A stretch of DNA of 64,000 bases. It comes from Streptomyces sp. NBC_01707 (lineage in GTDB: Bacteria > Actinomycetota > Actinomycetes > Streptomycetales > Streptomycetaceae). The stretch lies in the NCBI RefSeq assembly GCF_041438805.1, contig NZ_CP109191.1:248001-312000 (forward strand). Direction: 5' to 3'. Both the position numbers and the translations under genes were made by a program. Positions 54,550 to 64,000 of this stretch are shown here, piece after piece. Within the stretch, counting starts at the first letter, position 1, and the number at the start of each line of letters is the position of its first letter. The notes under the pieces were generated by a model. It did not search any database. It saw only the letters and a program-made list of their open reading frames with translations, and had not been told where the DNA came from.

Positions 54550-54776
54550 CCGGTGAGCAGCTGGTCAACACGTTCCTGGTCCGTTCCGCCCGAGGTGCGA
54601 ACCCCTTCCGGGCAGGAGAGAGACCGCACCGAAATTCAGTGGCCGGGGGTTTCGGCCGTACTGGGATCCGATTCTGCGGGAATGCGGCCGACGGCGGCTG
54701 GCCGAAGGCGGCCTGAAGCGTTTTCCGAGGCAACCGAGGCGGAACCGAGGGGGAATCGGCGGCAGAGACGAATGCC
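54550..54776. repeat. 227-bp upstream repeat, copy 2
   Basis: Second copy of 34277-34503, same orientation, beginning 54 bp upstream of the precursor gene. Minus-strand TTGACC at its inner edge (GGTCAA near 54563) is kept. Outside the repeat the two flanks are unrelated. Confidence 0.85.
54732..54760 (+). promoter_or_regulatory. Possible SARP-binding direct repeats, copy 2
   Basis: AACCGAG at 54732 and 54743 and the weaker AATCGGC at 54754, at the same 11-bp period as in copy 1. Could let the SARP at 34.7 kb act on the RiPP operon. Confidence 0.35.
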
Positions 54777-55171
54777 GGAGCTCACGGTGACCACGACGCA
54801 GGACAAATCCTTTGAGGCAGCGACGAGCTGCGATTTCTACGCGTCGAAGCCCAACCACAGCGGCTCCCGGATGACGGGCACCGGAGGCATCAGGACGTGC
54901 TCAGATGGACCCGCAGCCTGTACCAGCGAGGCGGACCTCGAGTACTACAGCAACACTTCGAGCGAGTGGTACACGACAGGGACCGCGCGTCACTCCCTGT
55001 GCGCGCCACCGCTGCGGTCGTCGACCACAGCGGCAACCTGCGTGAACGAACCATGCCGGTGACCCGAGCCGTGCCTTCCGTACCACTACGAACGGGACCG
55101 TCGTGAGCTCGAGCGGCTCCCCCGCTAGCGGCACCGTATACAGCGACGTTCTGTACGTGCCCTGCACGTAG
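54772..55171 (+). pseudogene. Frameshifted remnant of a small Cys-containing protein
   Basis: From ATG 54772 one frame reads MPELTVTTTQDKS and then Cys-containing stretches such as SDGPAACTSEADLEYY, ending at 55062. A second frame ends GSPASGTVYSDVLYVPCT at 55171, which looks like the original C-terminus. No signal peptide is present. I do not recognise the family. Confidence 0.4.
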
Positions 55172-55267
55172 TGACAAATTGGAGGGCCTGGTGGTCGTCG
55201 AATTGGTCTTCGGCCCCAGGCCGTCCACTCGCCGTCGAGAGGATCGACGGTGCCCCCCGAGCACGGC

Positions 55268-55592
55268 ATGCTATGGCGTCGTTGCGCTCATCTGGGCCGT
55301 GTCCTGTTGCCGTTGGTAGACCAGGAGCCGTGGCGGCAGGCTCATCGCCACGAGAACCTGCAGGCCTGGGGCATCGACGCGACGGCTAGCGAGCGACTGA
55401 TCGAGCTCTTCGCGGCTCGGGCGACCCATGCTGTCGCAGTCGACACTTCATTGTCCGCCGCAGAATTAGATGATCTGTTCCTCAAAGCCGTGGCCGACGC
55501 GGCGACTGGCAAGCGCGACTACGAACTGCTCGCCGGGCACTCCGGCATCCTTCGCGAGGGCGCGGACTGCTGGTGGCGCGTCCCGTGGAACG
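55268..55592 (+). CDS. Hypothetical protein, 3' end lost at a fusion junction
   Basis: An ATG at 55268 opens MLWRRCAHLGRVLLPLVDQE, followed by helical segments (SERLIELFAARATHAVAVD, AELDDLFLKAVADAATG). I do not recognise it. About 108 residues in, near 55592, the underlying sequence changes to subtilase coding sequence in a different frame, so the protein has lost its natural end and reads on in the wrong frame. Confidence 0.4.
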
Positions 55593-58500
55593 CTGGCGGG
55601 CGGGGTCGCGAAGGTGTGGCTGGACGGGAAGGTCACGGCCACGCTGTCCGATACCACCGCGCAGATCGGGGCTCCCGAGGTCTGGGCGGGCGGGGACACC
55701 GGGCAGGGCGTGGACGTTGCGGTGCTGGACACCGGGATCGACGCCGCGCACCCGGACTTCGCCGGCCGCATCGTGGCCACGGAGAGTTTCGTGCCGGGGC
55801 AGGACGTCACCGACCGGCAGGGTCACGGCACCCATGTCGCCTCGACTGTCGCCGGTACCGGGGCGGCGTCCGGCGGCAAGGAGAAGGGTGTCGCCCCGGG
55901 CGCGGGGCTGCACATAGGCAAGGTGCTGGACAACGACGGCAGTGGTCAGGACTCCTGGATTTTGGCGGGGATGGAGTGGGCGGCCCGGGACCAGCACGCC
56001 AAGGTTGTCAGTATGAGCCTGGGGGGCGGGCCCACCGATGGCACCGACCCGTTGAGCCAGGCGGTGAACCGGCTCAGTGAGGAGACCGGAACGCTGTTCG
56101 TCATCGCGGCCGGCAACTCCGGTCCTGAGGCGTACAGTGTGGGCGCCCCGGGAGCGGCGGATGCCGCGCTGACGGTCGGCGCGGTGAACGGTCCGGGGAA
56201 GGGCGTGGATCAGCTGGCGGAGTTCTCCAGCCGCGGCCCCCGCGTGGGCGACAACGCCATCAAGCCCGATCTGACCGCCCCGGGTGTGAACGTGCTGGCG
56301 GCCCGCTCGCAGTACGCGGCGGAGGGTGAGGGCGCCTATCAGACGATGAGCGGTACCTCCATGGCGACACCGCACGTCGCGGGCGCGGCGGCCCTGCTGG
56401 CCGCCAAGCACCCGGACTGGACGGGGCAGCAGCTCAAGGACGCCCTGGTCAGCACCACCGCGAGCACCCAGCGGTTCAGCCCCTTCGAGGCCGGCAGCGG
56501 CCGGCTCGACATCGCCGCCGCTGTGAAGGCCACACTGTTCGCCTCCGGGTCCGCGTTCGCCCAGGCCCACTACCCGTACACGCCGGGCCAGACCGTCCGC
56601 AAGGACGTCACCTACACGAACACCGGGTCCGAGCCGGTCACCGTGGACCTGTCCCTGAGCCAGGACCAGCTGCCCGAAGGTGTGTTCACCCTCACCGACT
56701 CGCGGCTGAGCGTGCCCGCGCGCGGCACCGCCACCGTCGGCGTGATCACCCACCTCGACGCGGCGGAGGACAATGCCGCCTACTCCAGTCGGCTCACCGC
56801 CACCCGCGCCGACGGCACGGTCCTCACCCGCACGCCGGTCGGCGTGAACAAGGAGGGCCGCCGGGTCACGCTGTCCGTCACGGCGAAGGACCGCCACGGG
56901 GACGCCCTGCCCGGCACGCTCGTCCTGAAGGACATCGAGCGCAACACCGCGCCCAAGATGTATGAGATCGACGCCTCGGGCCGCATGAGCCTGCGCCTGC
57001 CCCCAAGCACCTACTCGGCGTGGATGAACACCGCCGTGCCAGGGATCGACGGCACGCACACGCTGGGCTTCGCCATGTTCTCCGCGCCGCAGATCGACCT
57101 CGACGCCGACCGCACCGTCCGCTTCGACGCCGCGAACCTGCGCAAGGCAGCCGCCTATACCCCGCAGCCGACCGCCAACCAGTTCATGCGAGTGGACCAG
57201 TACCGCACCAACGGCGACCTGTTCCCGTTCATGGACAGCTACATGCCCGAGTACTGGCGGTACGACAGCCTCTGGGTGACCCCGACGCCGAAGGTGACGA
57301 AGGGCTCGTACACCTTCGCGACCCGCTGGCGGCAGATCCAGCCCCCGCTGACGTTCTCCTCCGGCTCGCAGACCTACGACGACGTCGTCATCCAGAGCCT
57401 GTCCCGCGCGCTGCCCGAGGGCACCGGCACCTACCGGGCCGTCTGGGCCGGCAACGGCTCGGGCGCGGACTTCCGCAAGCTGAAGGTGCGGGGCCAGGTG
57501 GCGGTCGTCCGCCGTAACGACACCGTGCCCGCCCCGGACCAGGCCGCGGCGGCGGCGAAGGCCGGCGCCAGGCAACTGCTGATCCTGAACGACGGCTACG
57601 GAAAGTTTGACCCCTGGGCCGACCTTCCCGACACCGCCCCGCTGCCGACGGCCTCGCTCGGCACCGACGACAGCACTCGGCTGCTCAGCCGGCTCCGCAA
57701 GACCGGCACCGCGACGCTGAAGGTGGTCTCGCACCCGCATCCGCGCTACCTCTATGACCTCGTCCGCCATCACGACGGAGCTATCCCGCGCGACCCGTCC
57801 TACCGTCCCGGCTCGGGTGAACTGGCGCGGATCGACGAGTCGTTCCGCGACACCAAGCAGGGCGAGGCCCGCCAGTACCGCGATGACGTGTCCGCCATCT
57901 TCAACGGCCCCATGCTCAGCAACTCCACGCCGGTTGCGACCCAGGGCACGCTGACGTCGTGGGTCACGGCAGACACCGGCGTCCGCTGGGTCTCCGGCGC
58001 CGGCATGAGCGACCTGGGCCAGCGGGGCCTGGCGCGTTCGTACCAGCCGCGCAGCACCACCGGCGAGAGCTGGTTCTCACCCGTCCAGCGCCCGCGACTG
58101 CTCAACGACGGCATCAGCTGGCAGGCCCCCTTCCGGGCTGGCGACGTCATCAGCACGTCCGTCGTACCGGCCTGGGGCGACGCCGACGGTCACGCGGGTG
58201 TCGTCTGGGCGGACAGCGACACCTCGAAGATCTCGCTCTACCAGGGCGACGAGCTGCTCGGCGAGGACGTCAACGAGCGGATCGTCACCGTCGAAAACGT
58301 GTCACCGGACCCGCTGCCCTACCGGATGGTGGTCGAGGGCAAGCGGAGCCTGCCGGACCGGCCGTATTCGACCCGTACGCGCACCGAGTGGGGGTTCACC
58401 TCCAGCACCAAGGACTACGCGGTTCTCACGCCTCTCCCGCTGGTGCAGCTCGACTATGCGGTGGCCACCGACCTGTCCGGCAAGGCGCACCGGCGGACCG

Positions 58501-58751
58501 GGCTGACGGTCACCCCGTCGCACCTGAAGGGAGCGGCGGGCGCGGGCGCGATACGCACGGCGACGGTGGAAGTCTCCTACGACGACGGTGTGACGTGGCG
58601 CCGGACGACACTGAGGCAGTCGGGCGGCGCCTGGAAGGCGCAGCTCGACGCGCCGTCCCGGGCCCGCTTCGCGAGCCTGCGCACGACGGCGCGGGACACG
58701 AAGGGGAACAGCGTGAGCCAGACCGTGATCCGCGCCTTCGGCCTGAAGTAG
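55593..58751 (+). pseudogene. S8 subtilisin-like protease, truncated at 5' end
   Basis: About 1,050 residues of a large Streptomyces subtilase. The catalytic Asp is in VAVLDTGIDA, His in GHGTHVAS, oxyanion Asn in AAGNSGPEA and Ser in GTSMATPHVAGA. A PA-type insert and long C-terminal beta domains follow, ending VIRAFGLK. The signal peptide and pro-domain that should precede LAGGVAKVWLDGK are missing; the frame runs instead into unrelated sequence at about 55592. Without export and pro regions it should not yield active enzyme. Its codon use is typical high-GC and the rest is undamaged, so the loss looks recent. A hairpin terminator follows. Confidence 0.8.
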
Positions 58752-58774
58752 CGACGGCGGGAGGCTGACGAAAG

Positions 58775-58810
58775 GGCCCCTGTCCGCGGTGGAGACCGCG
58801 GACAGGGGCC
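58775..58810. terminator. Hairpin terminator after the subtilase
   Basis: A perfect 16-bp stem (58775-58790 and 58795-58810) with loop GGAG, starting 24 bases after the subtilase stop. No U-tract, as usual in Streptomyces. Confidence 0.85.
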
Positions 58811-59080
58811 GCACGGGTATGCCCGCAGCATCGGCCATGTGCCTGCTGACCACACCTCGAGCCCGGAGTGGCGTCGCGAGCTGGTTGCCCGCTACAGCAC
58901 TGAAGAGGGTGGTTGCGGCCGAGGTAGCTCGGGACTTGGTGACCGGGTCGTGCCGGCGGCTGGTTTTCGCCGACCCGGTGGACCGGCTCGGGGCGGTGAA
59001 CAAGGCCCGCGCATACGTTCTGCGTGCTGGAGCGGCTGCACCGGTGGCTGCAGCGGCGGCGGGACGGGTACGCATGCGGC

Positions 59081-59302
59081 TGTGACCGAGATCTTTAGGT
59101 GGCGGGCGAGAAGGATTGTTGGCGGATCCTTCGGTCACACCGAGGACTAGCGCGCCCACCTGCGGTGACGTGCTCACGGTCGGGGCCGAAGGTGGCATGG
59201 TCTGCCAACAATCCTTCTCGTGATCTGCCAACCAGCTTTCTCCGAACGCCTCTGACCTGCACCGGAGCAAGCGCGATCCGCCACCTACCGTTCTCGGTCA
59301 CA
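59081..59302. repeat. Nested inverted repeat upstream of relaxase
   Basis: Outer arms at 59081-59105 and 59278-59302 match at 21 of 25 positions (ends TGTGACCGAGA). Inner arms GAGAAGGATTGTTGGC (59108-59123) and its exact complement (59204-59219) are perfect. A partial direct copy CTGCCAACCAGCTTTCTCC follows at about 59226. No coding frame fits. It may be a miniature transposable element or part of a transfer origin. Confidence 0.7.
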
Positions 59303-59854
59303 GTGGCGCGGACCGGTGGGGCGACCGCGCGTCAAGCTGCTGTCCGGCGAACGCTGGCAGGCCGCGGCCCCGTGGGTGCTCACCGCCCTCGGGCTGGAGG
59401 GCGAGCGCGCCGGGTGGGATCTCGTCGGGGTAGATCAGGTCGTGGGGGACGTGGTGGTGGCGCTGTCAGTTGGGTGGCGCGTCGGTTGTTGGCGGTGGAC
59501 CGGGGACGGGGGTCGGTGTCGTCGCTGTATGTGCGGGTGGTGGCGGGGGTTGTCTGTCGGGTGTGTGCCGGTGGGTGTGTGCCGGTGGGTGAGCGTGAGG
59601 GTGGGTCGGGGTGGTGGGGTGCTGCGTCTGGGCGGCACGCCGGGTGCTGGACAGCTGTGAATGGGGGTGGGGTGGTCTGCGGGTGGTGGGGCTGGTTGTG
59701 GGACACACCTCTGGCACTTTTTGCCGCTGCCCGCTCAGGAAGCGGGCTTTCCCGGGTGGCGGGAGGTGTTCGTAGGTTGTTTCCGAGGCTTTGGGAGGTT
59801 CCGGTTCTGGGCGCGGGTGTGTCTGGTGTGGGGTGTTCGGCTGGTGTTGTGGGG
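59303..59854. other. G/T-skewed region before the relaxase
   Basis: About 550 bp. The first 100 bp could encode the end of a protein (VKLLSGERWQAAAPWVLTAL). From 59440 on the plus strand becomes strongly G/T-rich with short tandem units such as GTGTGTGCCGGTGG near 59570. No supported gene. A strand-skewed stretch before a relaxase is compatible with an origin of transfer. Confidence 0.45.
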
Positions 59855-62800
59855 ATGACGGCGAAGGGGCTTACGGCGAGGAACTACTCCTATTACCGGC
59901 GCAGTATCGCGGCGGGTGATGGTGCTCGGGGTAGTGGGGTGACTGTGTCCTCGGGTGAGCCTGGTGTTCCTCCGGGGGTGTGGCACGGCCGGGCGGCCGG
60001 GGTGCTGGGGTTGTCGGGTGTGGTGAGTGAGCCGCAGATGGGTGCGCTGTTCGGCTTGGGTATGCACCCGGACGCGGTGGAGATTGTGGCCCGGGTGCTG
60101 GGTGACGGTGGCACGTCGAAGCAGGCTTTCAGGGCGGCGAGGCTCGGCCCGGCTGTTCCGCGACTGTCCGAGCTCTCGCCGTTGGACGAGGAGATCGAGG
60201 AGGTTCTGCAGCACGCTGTCGAGGAGTTGTGCCGGCCGCTGACGAAGGCGGAGACACGGCACTTGCGGATGCGGTCTGCGGCGCGCGTGTTCGAGGCCGA
60301 GTACCACCGTCCGCCCGTTGATGGCGCCGAACTCGGCCGTTTCCTGGCCGTCCGTACCGGCCCCCAGCGTCACGCCCGGACCGGCTTCGACCTGACCTTT
60401 GCCTCCGAAGAGTTGTCCCTCCTGTTCGCCCTGGGCAGCCCCGAGGTGCGGCGGATCGTCCTGGAAGTCCTGGCCCAGGCCCGCGCAGAGACGGTGGCCT
60501 GGCTGGAGGAGAACGCCCTCGCGGTACGTACCGGGCCAGGCGGAATCGCCCAGCAGCGGGCCGTACCGGGCCTGCTGGCGACGGTCTACCTCCACTACGA
60601 ATCGCGCGCCGGAGACCCGATGCTCCACGAGCACGTGGTCATCAGCCCCCGCGTCAAAGGGCCGGACGGGCGGTGGCGCAACCTCGACTCGAGGCTGCTG
60701 CTGCGGGAAGTGGTCGCGGCCAGTGAGCTGTTCAACCAGCGGGCCCTCGAGTTGGTCTGCGCCCGCCTGGGCCTGGTCGCCGAGGAAGTCGAGGTCACCC
60801 CGGGACAGCGTCCGGTGATGAGAATCGTCGGCATCGACCGCCGGATCCGGTCGGAGTTCTCGCAGCGGGCCACCGCTGTGCGGACCATGGCGGAGACCTT
60901 GTTCGACGATTACCGGCGCCGTTACGGACGGGAGCCGGGCCCGTCCATGCGGCCGCGCCTGCAGGGCCGCGCGACCCTGTTGACCCGCCCACGCAAAGGC
61001 AAGGCCCGCTCTCTCGACGACCTCCTGGCCACCTGGCGGACCCGGGCGATCGCCGCGACCAGCCGGGCAACCGTCGACAACCTGCTCGCCACCGCGCAGG
61101 CCGCCGCCACAGAGCAGCACCCCCACACGGGCGTCGATCCCGAGGCGGCGGCCGCGGAGGTGCTTGCCGCGGTCAGCGAACGCCGCACCACCTTCCGCCG
61201 CCGCCACATCCTGGCCGAGGCCCGCCGCTACCTGATGCGCACCTACGGCGGTGCCACCGCCCCGCACGACCTGGCCGAACAGATCACTGACCGGGCCCTC
61301 GTCCACGGCGACTGCCTGGACATCACCCCACCCGAGATCAACCCCACCCACCCCGACCTGGTCCGCGCGGACGGCAGCAGTGTCTACCGGCCGATCGGGT
61401 CCGCCGCCTACACCACCCACTCGCTGTTGGCCGCTGAGAACCGGCTGCTGGCCGCCGCTCGCACCCACGTCATCCCGCCCGTGGGACGCGGCACCTTCGA
61501 ACGGGTCGCCGCCCTGCATCGCGGTCCGATGGATGCCGGGCAGCGTGAACTGGCCCGCTCGTTTGCATTGTCGGACCGGCTGCTGCTCGCCGGTCTCGGA
61601 CCCGCCGGTGCCGGGAAGACGACGGCGATGCGGCTCGTGGCCCGGGCGATGGACGCCTCGGGAGGCCGGTTGATACCGCTCGCACCGTCGTCCCGTGCCG
61701 CGAAGGTTCTCGGCGCGGACCTGAACCGGCGCGCCCACACGATGCATTCCTGGCTTCATCAGCGCGGCCGCGCGGCCGACGGCAAGGAGGTCGGCAAGGA
61801 CTTCCAGCTGCGCCCCGGGGACGTGGTCCTGGTCGACGAGGCGGGCATGGCCGGGACGCTGCTGCTGGACCGGATCCTCACCGACGCAGCGGCCGTCGGT
61901 GCCGTGGTGCGGCTGCTCGGCGACCCGCACCAGCTCGCCGCTGTCGAGGCCGGGGGAGCGCTGCGGCTCATCGCCCGGGCGGGCGGCGCGGTCGAGCTCG
62001 ACCGGCTGCACCGCTTCCGCACCCCCGGCGAAGCCGACGCCTCCCTCGGTCTGCGCGACGGCGACAATCACCGCGACGCGTTCACGTGGTACCGGGACAA
62101 GGGGCGGATCGTCGCCGGAAGCTACGACGCGATGTGCGACGCGGTCTTCGACGCCTGGGCCAAAGACTGCGGTAAAGGCATCAACGCGCTCATGACCGCG
62201 GCCGATACGGCGACGGTCACCGCCCTCAATCAGCGCGCCCAGGCCTGGCACATCGCCGCCGGTGACGTCGACACCCGCCGTGCGGTCGCCCTGCGCGCCC
62301 GGCAGCACGCCCACGTCGGCGACGTCATCGTCACCCGCCTCAACCGGCGCCGCATGACCCTGCGCGGTGGCCGGGACTTCGTGAAGAACGGCGACACCTG
62401 GACCATCCAAGCCATCACCGCCAACGGTGACGTCGTGGTCCGGCACACCGGGCACCGCGGCCGGATCCGGCTGCCCGCCGACTACGTCGCCGCCCAGTGC
62501 GAGCTCGGCTACGCTTCCACGATCCACCGCGCCCAGGGCATGACCGTGGACACCTCCCACGCACTGGCGTCGACGCGCTCCAACCGTGAAGGCGTCTACG
62601 TGCAGCTGACGCGCGGTGCCCGCACCAACCGGCTCTACGTCGCCCTCGAGGACGGCGACCGGCTCGATGACGTGCTGGCCTCCATCGCCGCCCGGCGCAG
62701 CGCCCAGCTGTCGGCGACCGAGTCGATCGCCGCCCTGCAAAGAGAGATCAGCGCCCCCGGTCAACTGTGCGCGGAGTTCGCCGACGTCGCCGAGCGCGCC

Positions 62801-64000
62801 ACGACCGCCCGCCTGACCGGCGTCCTCGAAACCGTTCTCGGCGCCGACCGGGCCGCCGCGTTCATGGCCGCCGACGCCTACCCGGCACTGATCCGCGCGC
62901 TGAGCGACGCCGAACGCGCCGGGTTCGACCTGCCCCGCCTCCTTCAGCGCACCGCCTACCGGCGTGGTTTCGCGGACGCCGACGACATGGCCGCAGTCCT
63001 GACCTGGCGGCTGCGCGAACGCCTGGCCGACGCAGCCACGCTCCAAAAGGAGGGCCGCACCCGGCCGTTGGCCCGACTCTCGCTGCACCAACTCGACACC
63101 CTGGCCCGTCTCGCAGCCGACCACCGGGCCGCCGCGCGCGAAGAGCTGAAGGCAGCCGACGCCGCTGTCACCCAGCTGCCTACCCCCGTCACCACCCGGT
63201 CCGGCCACACCCATCCCGCGTGGCCCGACCGCCCGCTGGGACCCTTGACCCGCAGCGAACTCGCCGCCCAGATCGCCACCATCCGCACCCAGATCCGCCG
63301 GGCCCAGGCCAGGAGAGCTGCTCTGTCACCGGCGGCCCGGCAGATGATCGCAGCCCTCACCCACGAGTCACAGCTACGCCGCAACCTGCGCTGGCGCGAC
63401 CAGGCGAGGGAGGACTTCCAGCGCGAACCAAGCGCCCATCGCCCGCCCACCCGCACCCAGTCCCTGGCCGTCACCCGCCACACGGTCGCCCGGTACCGCG
63501 TGACGACCGCGCAGCGCCTGCACCGCGCGAAGACCAAGCTCGCCCGCGCCAATGGCGTCGTCGAGAAGATCGCCGCCGAGCTCCGCCTGCGCGACCGGCT
63601 CCCGAACCACCTTGCCCACCGTCCCGACCACCGCGGTGAGATACCCGACTGGGTCGCCGACCGGCACGCCCTCACCCACCGGGCAACGCCTGAGCACTGG
63701 CGCCACCATCTTGCCGAGCGCCACCGCATCCTGGCCCGTTCGCTGGCCGACCGTGGTCACACACTGGCTGCCGCCCCGCCCGCCTGGGCCCGATCACTCG
63801 GACCACCGCCACCCCACACGGCGCCGCTGCGCCGCACGGCCTGGTCCATGACCTGTGCCCTGGTGGAGCTGTGGCGTACCCGCCATGCCATCACTGCGGT
63901 GCCGGGTCTGGGTCCCCGGCCGGCCGGCCCGGACGACGCGACCGCCTGGGACGACCTCGAGATGCGGGTCCGTGCGCTGACCGGGCGCCGCCGCCCGGTG
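59855..64000 (+). CDS. MobF-family conjugative relaxase-helicase (cut by window end)
   Basis: The frame opens with ATG at 59855 and is still open at the window end (1,382 codons). The N-terminal relaxase domain has candidate catalytic tyrosines in NYSYYRRSIAAGDG, then VWHGRAAGVLGLSG, and the metal-binding His pair in LHEHVVISP (His258, His260). The C-terminal part is a superfamily I helicase with Walker A GPAGAGKT (residues 582-589), Walker B VVLVDEAGM and the late motif YASTIHRAQGMTVD. MobF proteins nick the transfer origin and unwind DNA during conjugation. The long helical C-terminus (RTQIRRAQARRAAL and similar) is usual in actinobacterial members. It places the right end of the window in a conjugative or mobilisable element. 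Confidence 0.9.
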   Translation, partial: MTAKGLTARNYSYYRRSIAAGDGARGSGVTVSSGEPGVPPGVWHGRAAGVLGLSGVVSEPQMGALFGLGMHPDAVEIVARVLGDGGTSKQAFRAARLGPAVPRLSELSPLDEEIEEVLQHAVEELCRPLTKAETRHLRMRSAARVFEAEYHRPPVDGAELGRFLAVRTGPQRHARTGFDLTFASEELSLLFALGSPEVRRIVLEVLAQARAETVAWLEENALAVRTGPGGIAQQRAVPGLLATVYLHYESRAGDPMLHEHVVISPRVKGPDGRWRNLDSRLLLREVVAASELFNQRALELVCARLGLVAEEVEVTPGQRPVMRIVGIDRRIRSEFSQRATAVRTMAETLFDDYRRRYGREPGPSMRPRLQGRATLLTRPRKGKARSLDDLLATWRTRAIAATSRATVDNLLATAQAAATEQHPHTGVDPEAAAAEVLAAVSERRTTFRRRHILAEARRYLMRTYGGATAPHDLAEQITDRALVHGDCLDITPPEINPTHPDLVRADGSSVYRPIGSAAYTTHSLLAAENRLLAAARTHVIPPVGRGTFERVAALHRGPMDAGQRELARSFALSDRLLLAGLGPAGAGKTTAMRLVARAMDASGGRLIPLAPSSRAAKVLGADLNRRAHTMHSWLHQRGRAADGKEVGKDFQLRPGDVVLVDEAGMAGTLLLDRILTDAAAVGAVVRLLGDPHQLAAVEAGGALRLIARAGGAVELDRLHRFRTPGEADASLGLRDGDNHRDAFTWYRDKGRIVAGSYDAMCDAVFDAWAKDCGKGINALMTAADTATVTALNQRAQAWHIAAGDVDTRRAVALRARQHAHVGDVIVTRLNRRRMTLRGGRDFVKNGDTWTIQAITANGDVVVRHTGHRGRIRLPADYVAAQCELGYASTIHRAQGMTVDTSHALASTRSNREGVYVQLTRGARTNRLYVALEDGDRLDDVLASIAARRSAQLSATESIAALQREISAPGQLCAEFADVAERATTARLTGVLETVLGADRAAAFMAADAYPALIRALSDAERAGFDLPRLLQRTAYRRGFADADDMAAVLTWRLRERLADAATLQKEGRTRPLARLSLHQLDTLARLAADHRAAAREELKAADAAVTQLPTPVTTRSGHTHPAWPDRPLGPLTRSELAAQIATIRTQIRRAQARRAALSPAARQMIAALTHESQLRRNLRWRDQAREDFQREPSAHRPPTRTQSLAVTRHTVARYRVTTAQRLHRAKTKLARANGVVEKIAAELRLRDRLPNHLAHRPDHRGEIPDWVADRHALTHRATPEHWRHHLAERHRILARSLADRGHTLAAAPPAWARSLGPPPPHTAPLRRTAWSMTCALVELWRTRHAITAVPGLGPRPAGPDDATAWDDLEMRVRALTGRRRPV

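Noticed and set aside
55482..57773. Long minus-strand frame opposite the subtilase
   Set aside because: High-GC shadow; the plus strand carries the complete Asp/His/Ser subtilase motifs.
59380..59706. Proline/threonine-rich minus-strand frames before the relaxase
   Set aside because: They result from the G/T-skewed, repeat-bearing plus strand; several overlapping frames are open at once, with no start site or domain.
59735..63214. A very long open frame on the minus strand opposite the relaxase
   Set aside because: It is the antisense shadow of the plus-strand MobF gene, which has the HUH, Walker A and Walker B motifs; the minus frame gives only Gly/Arg/Val-rich sequence.
1..64000. CRISPR arrays, rRNA or tRNA genes
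   Set aside because: No regularly spaced repeats, rRNA sequence or cloverleaf-like segment was noticed on reading; a tRNA scan was not possible here.

Overview
The window looks like Streptomyces or a close actinomycete. It has very high GC, GTG and TTG starts with AGGAG-type ribosome binding sites, four-base stop/start overlaps, a TTA-containing SARP regulator and many actinobacterial insertion-sequence (IS) remnants. A MobF relaxase at the right edge and the density of broken IS elements suggest an accessory region (plasmid, integrative element or chromosome arm) built by repeated insertion.

Layout. (1) 1-7560: the degenerate end of an NRPS adenylation domain, then a tight operon of threonine kinase, cysteine-synthase-like PLP enzyme, ATP-grasp ligase, argininosuccinate-lyase-like enzyme, threonine-aldolase-like enzyme and MFS exporter. 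The best reading is supply of 2,3-diaminobutyrate from threonine, its ligation and export. (2) 7561-14809: decayed IS3, IS481, IS5 and IS630 material around two intact supply genes, an XdhC-type molybdoenzyme maturation factor and panD. (3) 14810-20986: an asparagine-synthetase-like ligase with Ala in place of the glutaminase Cys, a condensation-carrier didomain, a second MFS exporter and a free condensation domain. (4) 21199-29320: a six-gene operon of an AsnRS-like enzyme without anticodon domain, a methyltransferase, a two-subunit molybdenum hydroxylase, a ProRS-like enzyme and an MccF-like peptidase. Read together, these resemble a route to an aminoacyl nucleotide of the phosmidosine type: prolyl activation, purine oxidation, methylation and MccF self-protection. 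(5) 29706-36732: a P450, a free-standing adenylation protein and a SARP/NB-ARC activator.

(6) 36733-51300 is mainly an IS graveyard. It includes an ISAs1-type element with a passenger gene that sits inside an NRPS adenylation remnant, a small secreted protein, a flavin enzyme/GNAT/ECF-sigma group and a lipoprotein. (7) 51307-54496 (minus strand) is a minimal azole-type RiPP operon: a 53-residue precursor candidate, a YcaO cyclodehydratase and a SagB-type oxidase. A 227-bp sequence, about 93% identical by hand alignment, lies upstream of both this operon and the adenylation gene at 34.2 kb. It carries 11-bp-spaced heptamers that could be SARP sites, so the two systems may share control. (8) 54772-58810: decayed secreted-protein genes and a subtilase that has lost its export and pro regions. 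(9) 59081-64000: a nested inverted repeat and the MobF relaxase, cut by the window end.

Most interesting are the nucleotide-type operon (21-29 kb), the RiPP operon with its unusual precursor, and the shared upstream repeat. All functions are inferred from motifs read by eye; no searches were run.
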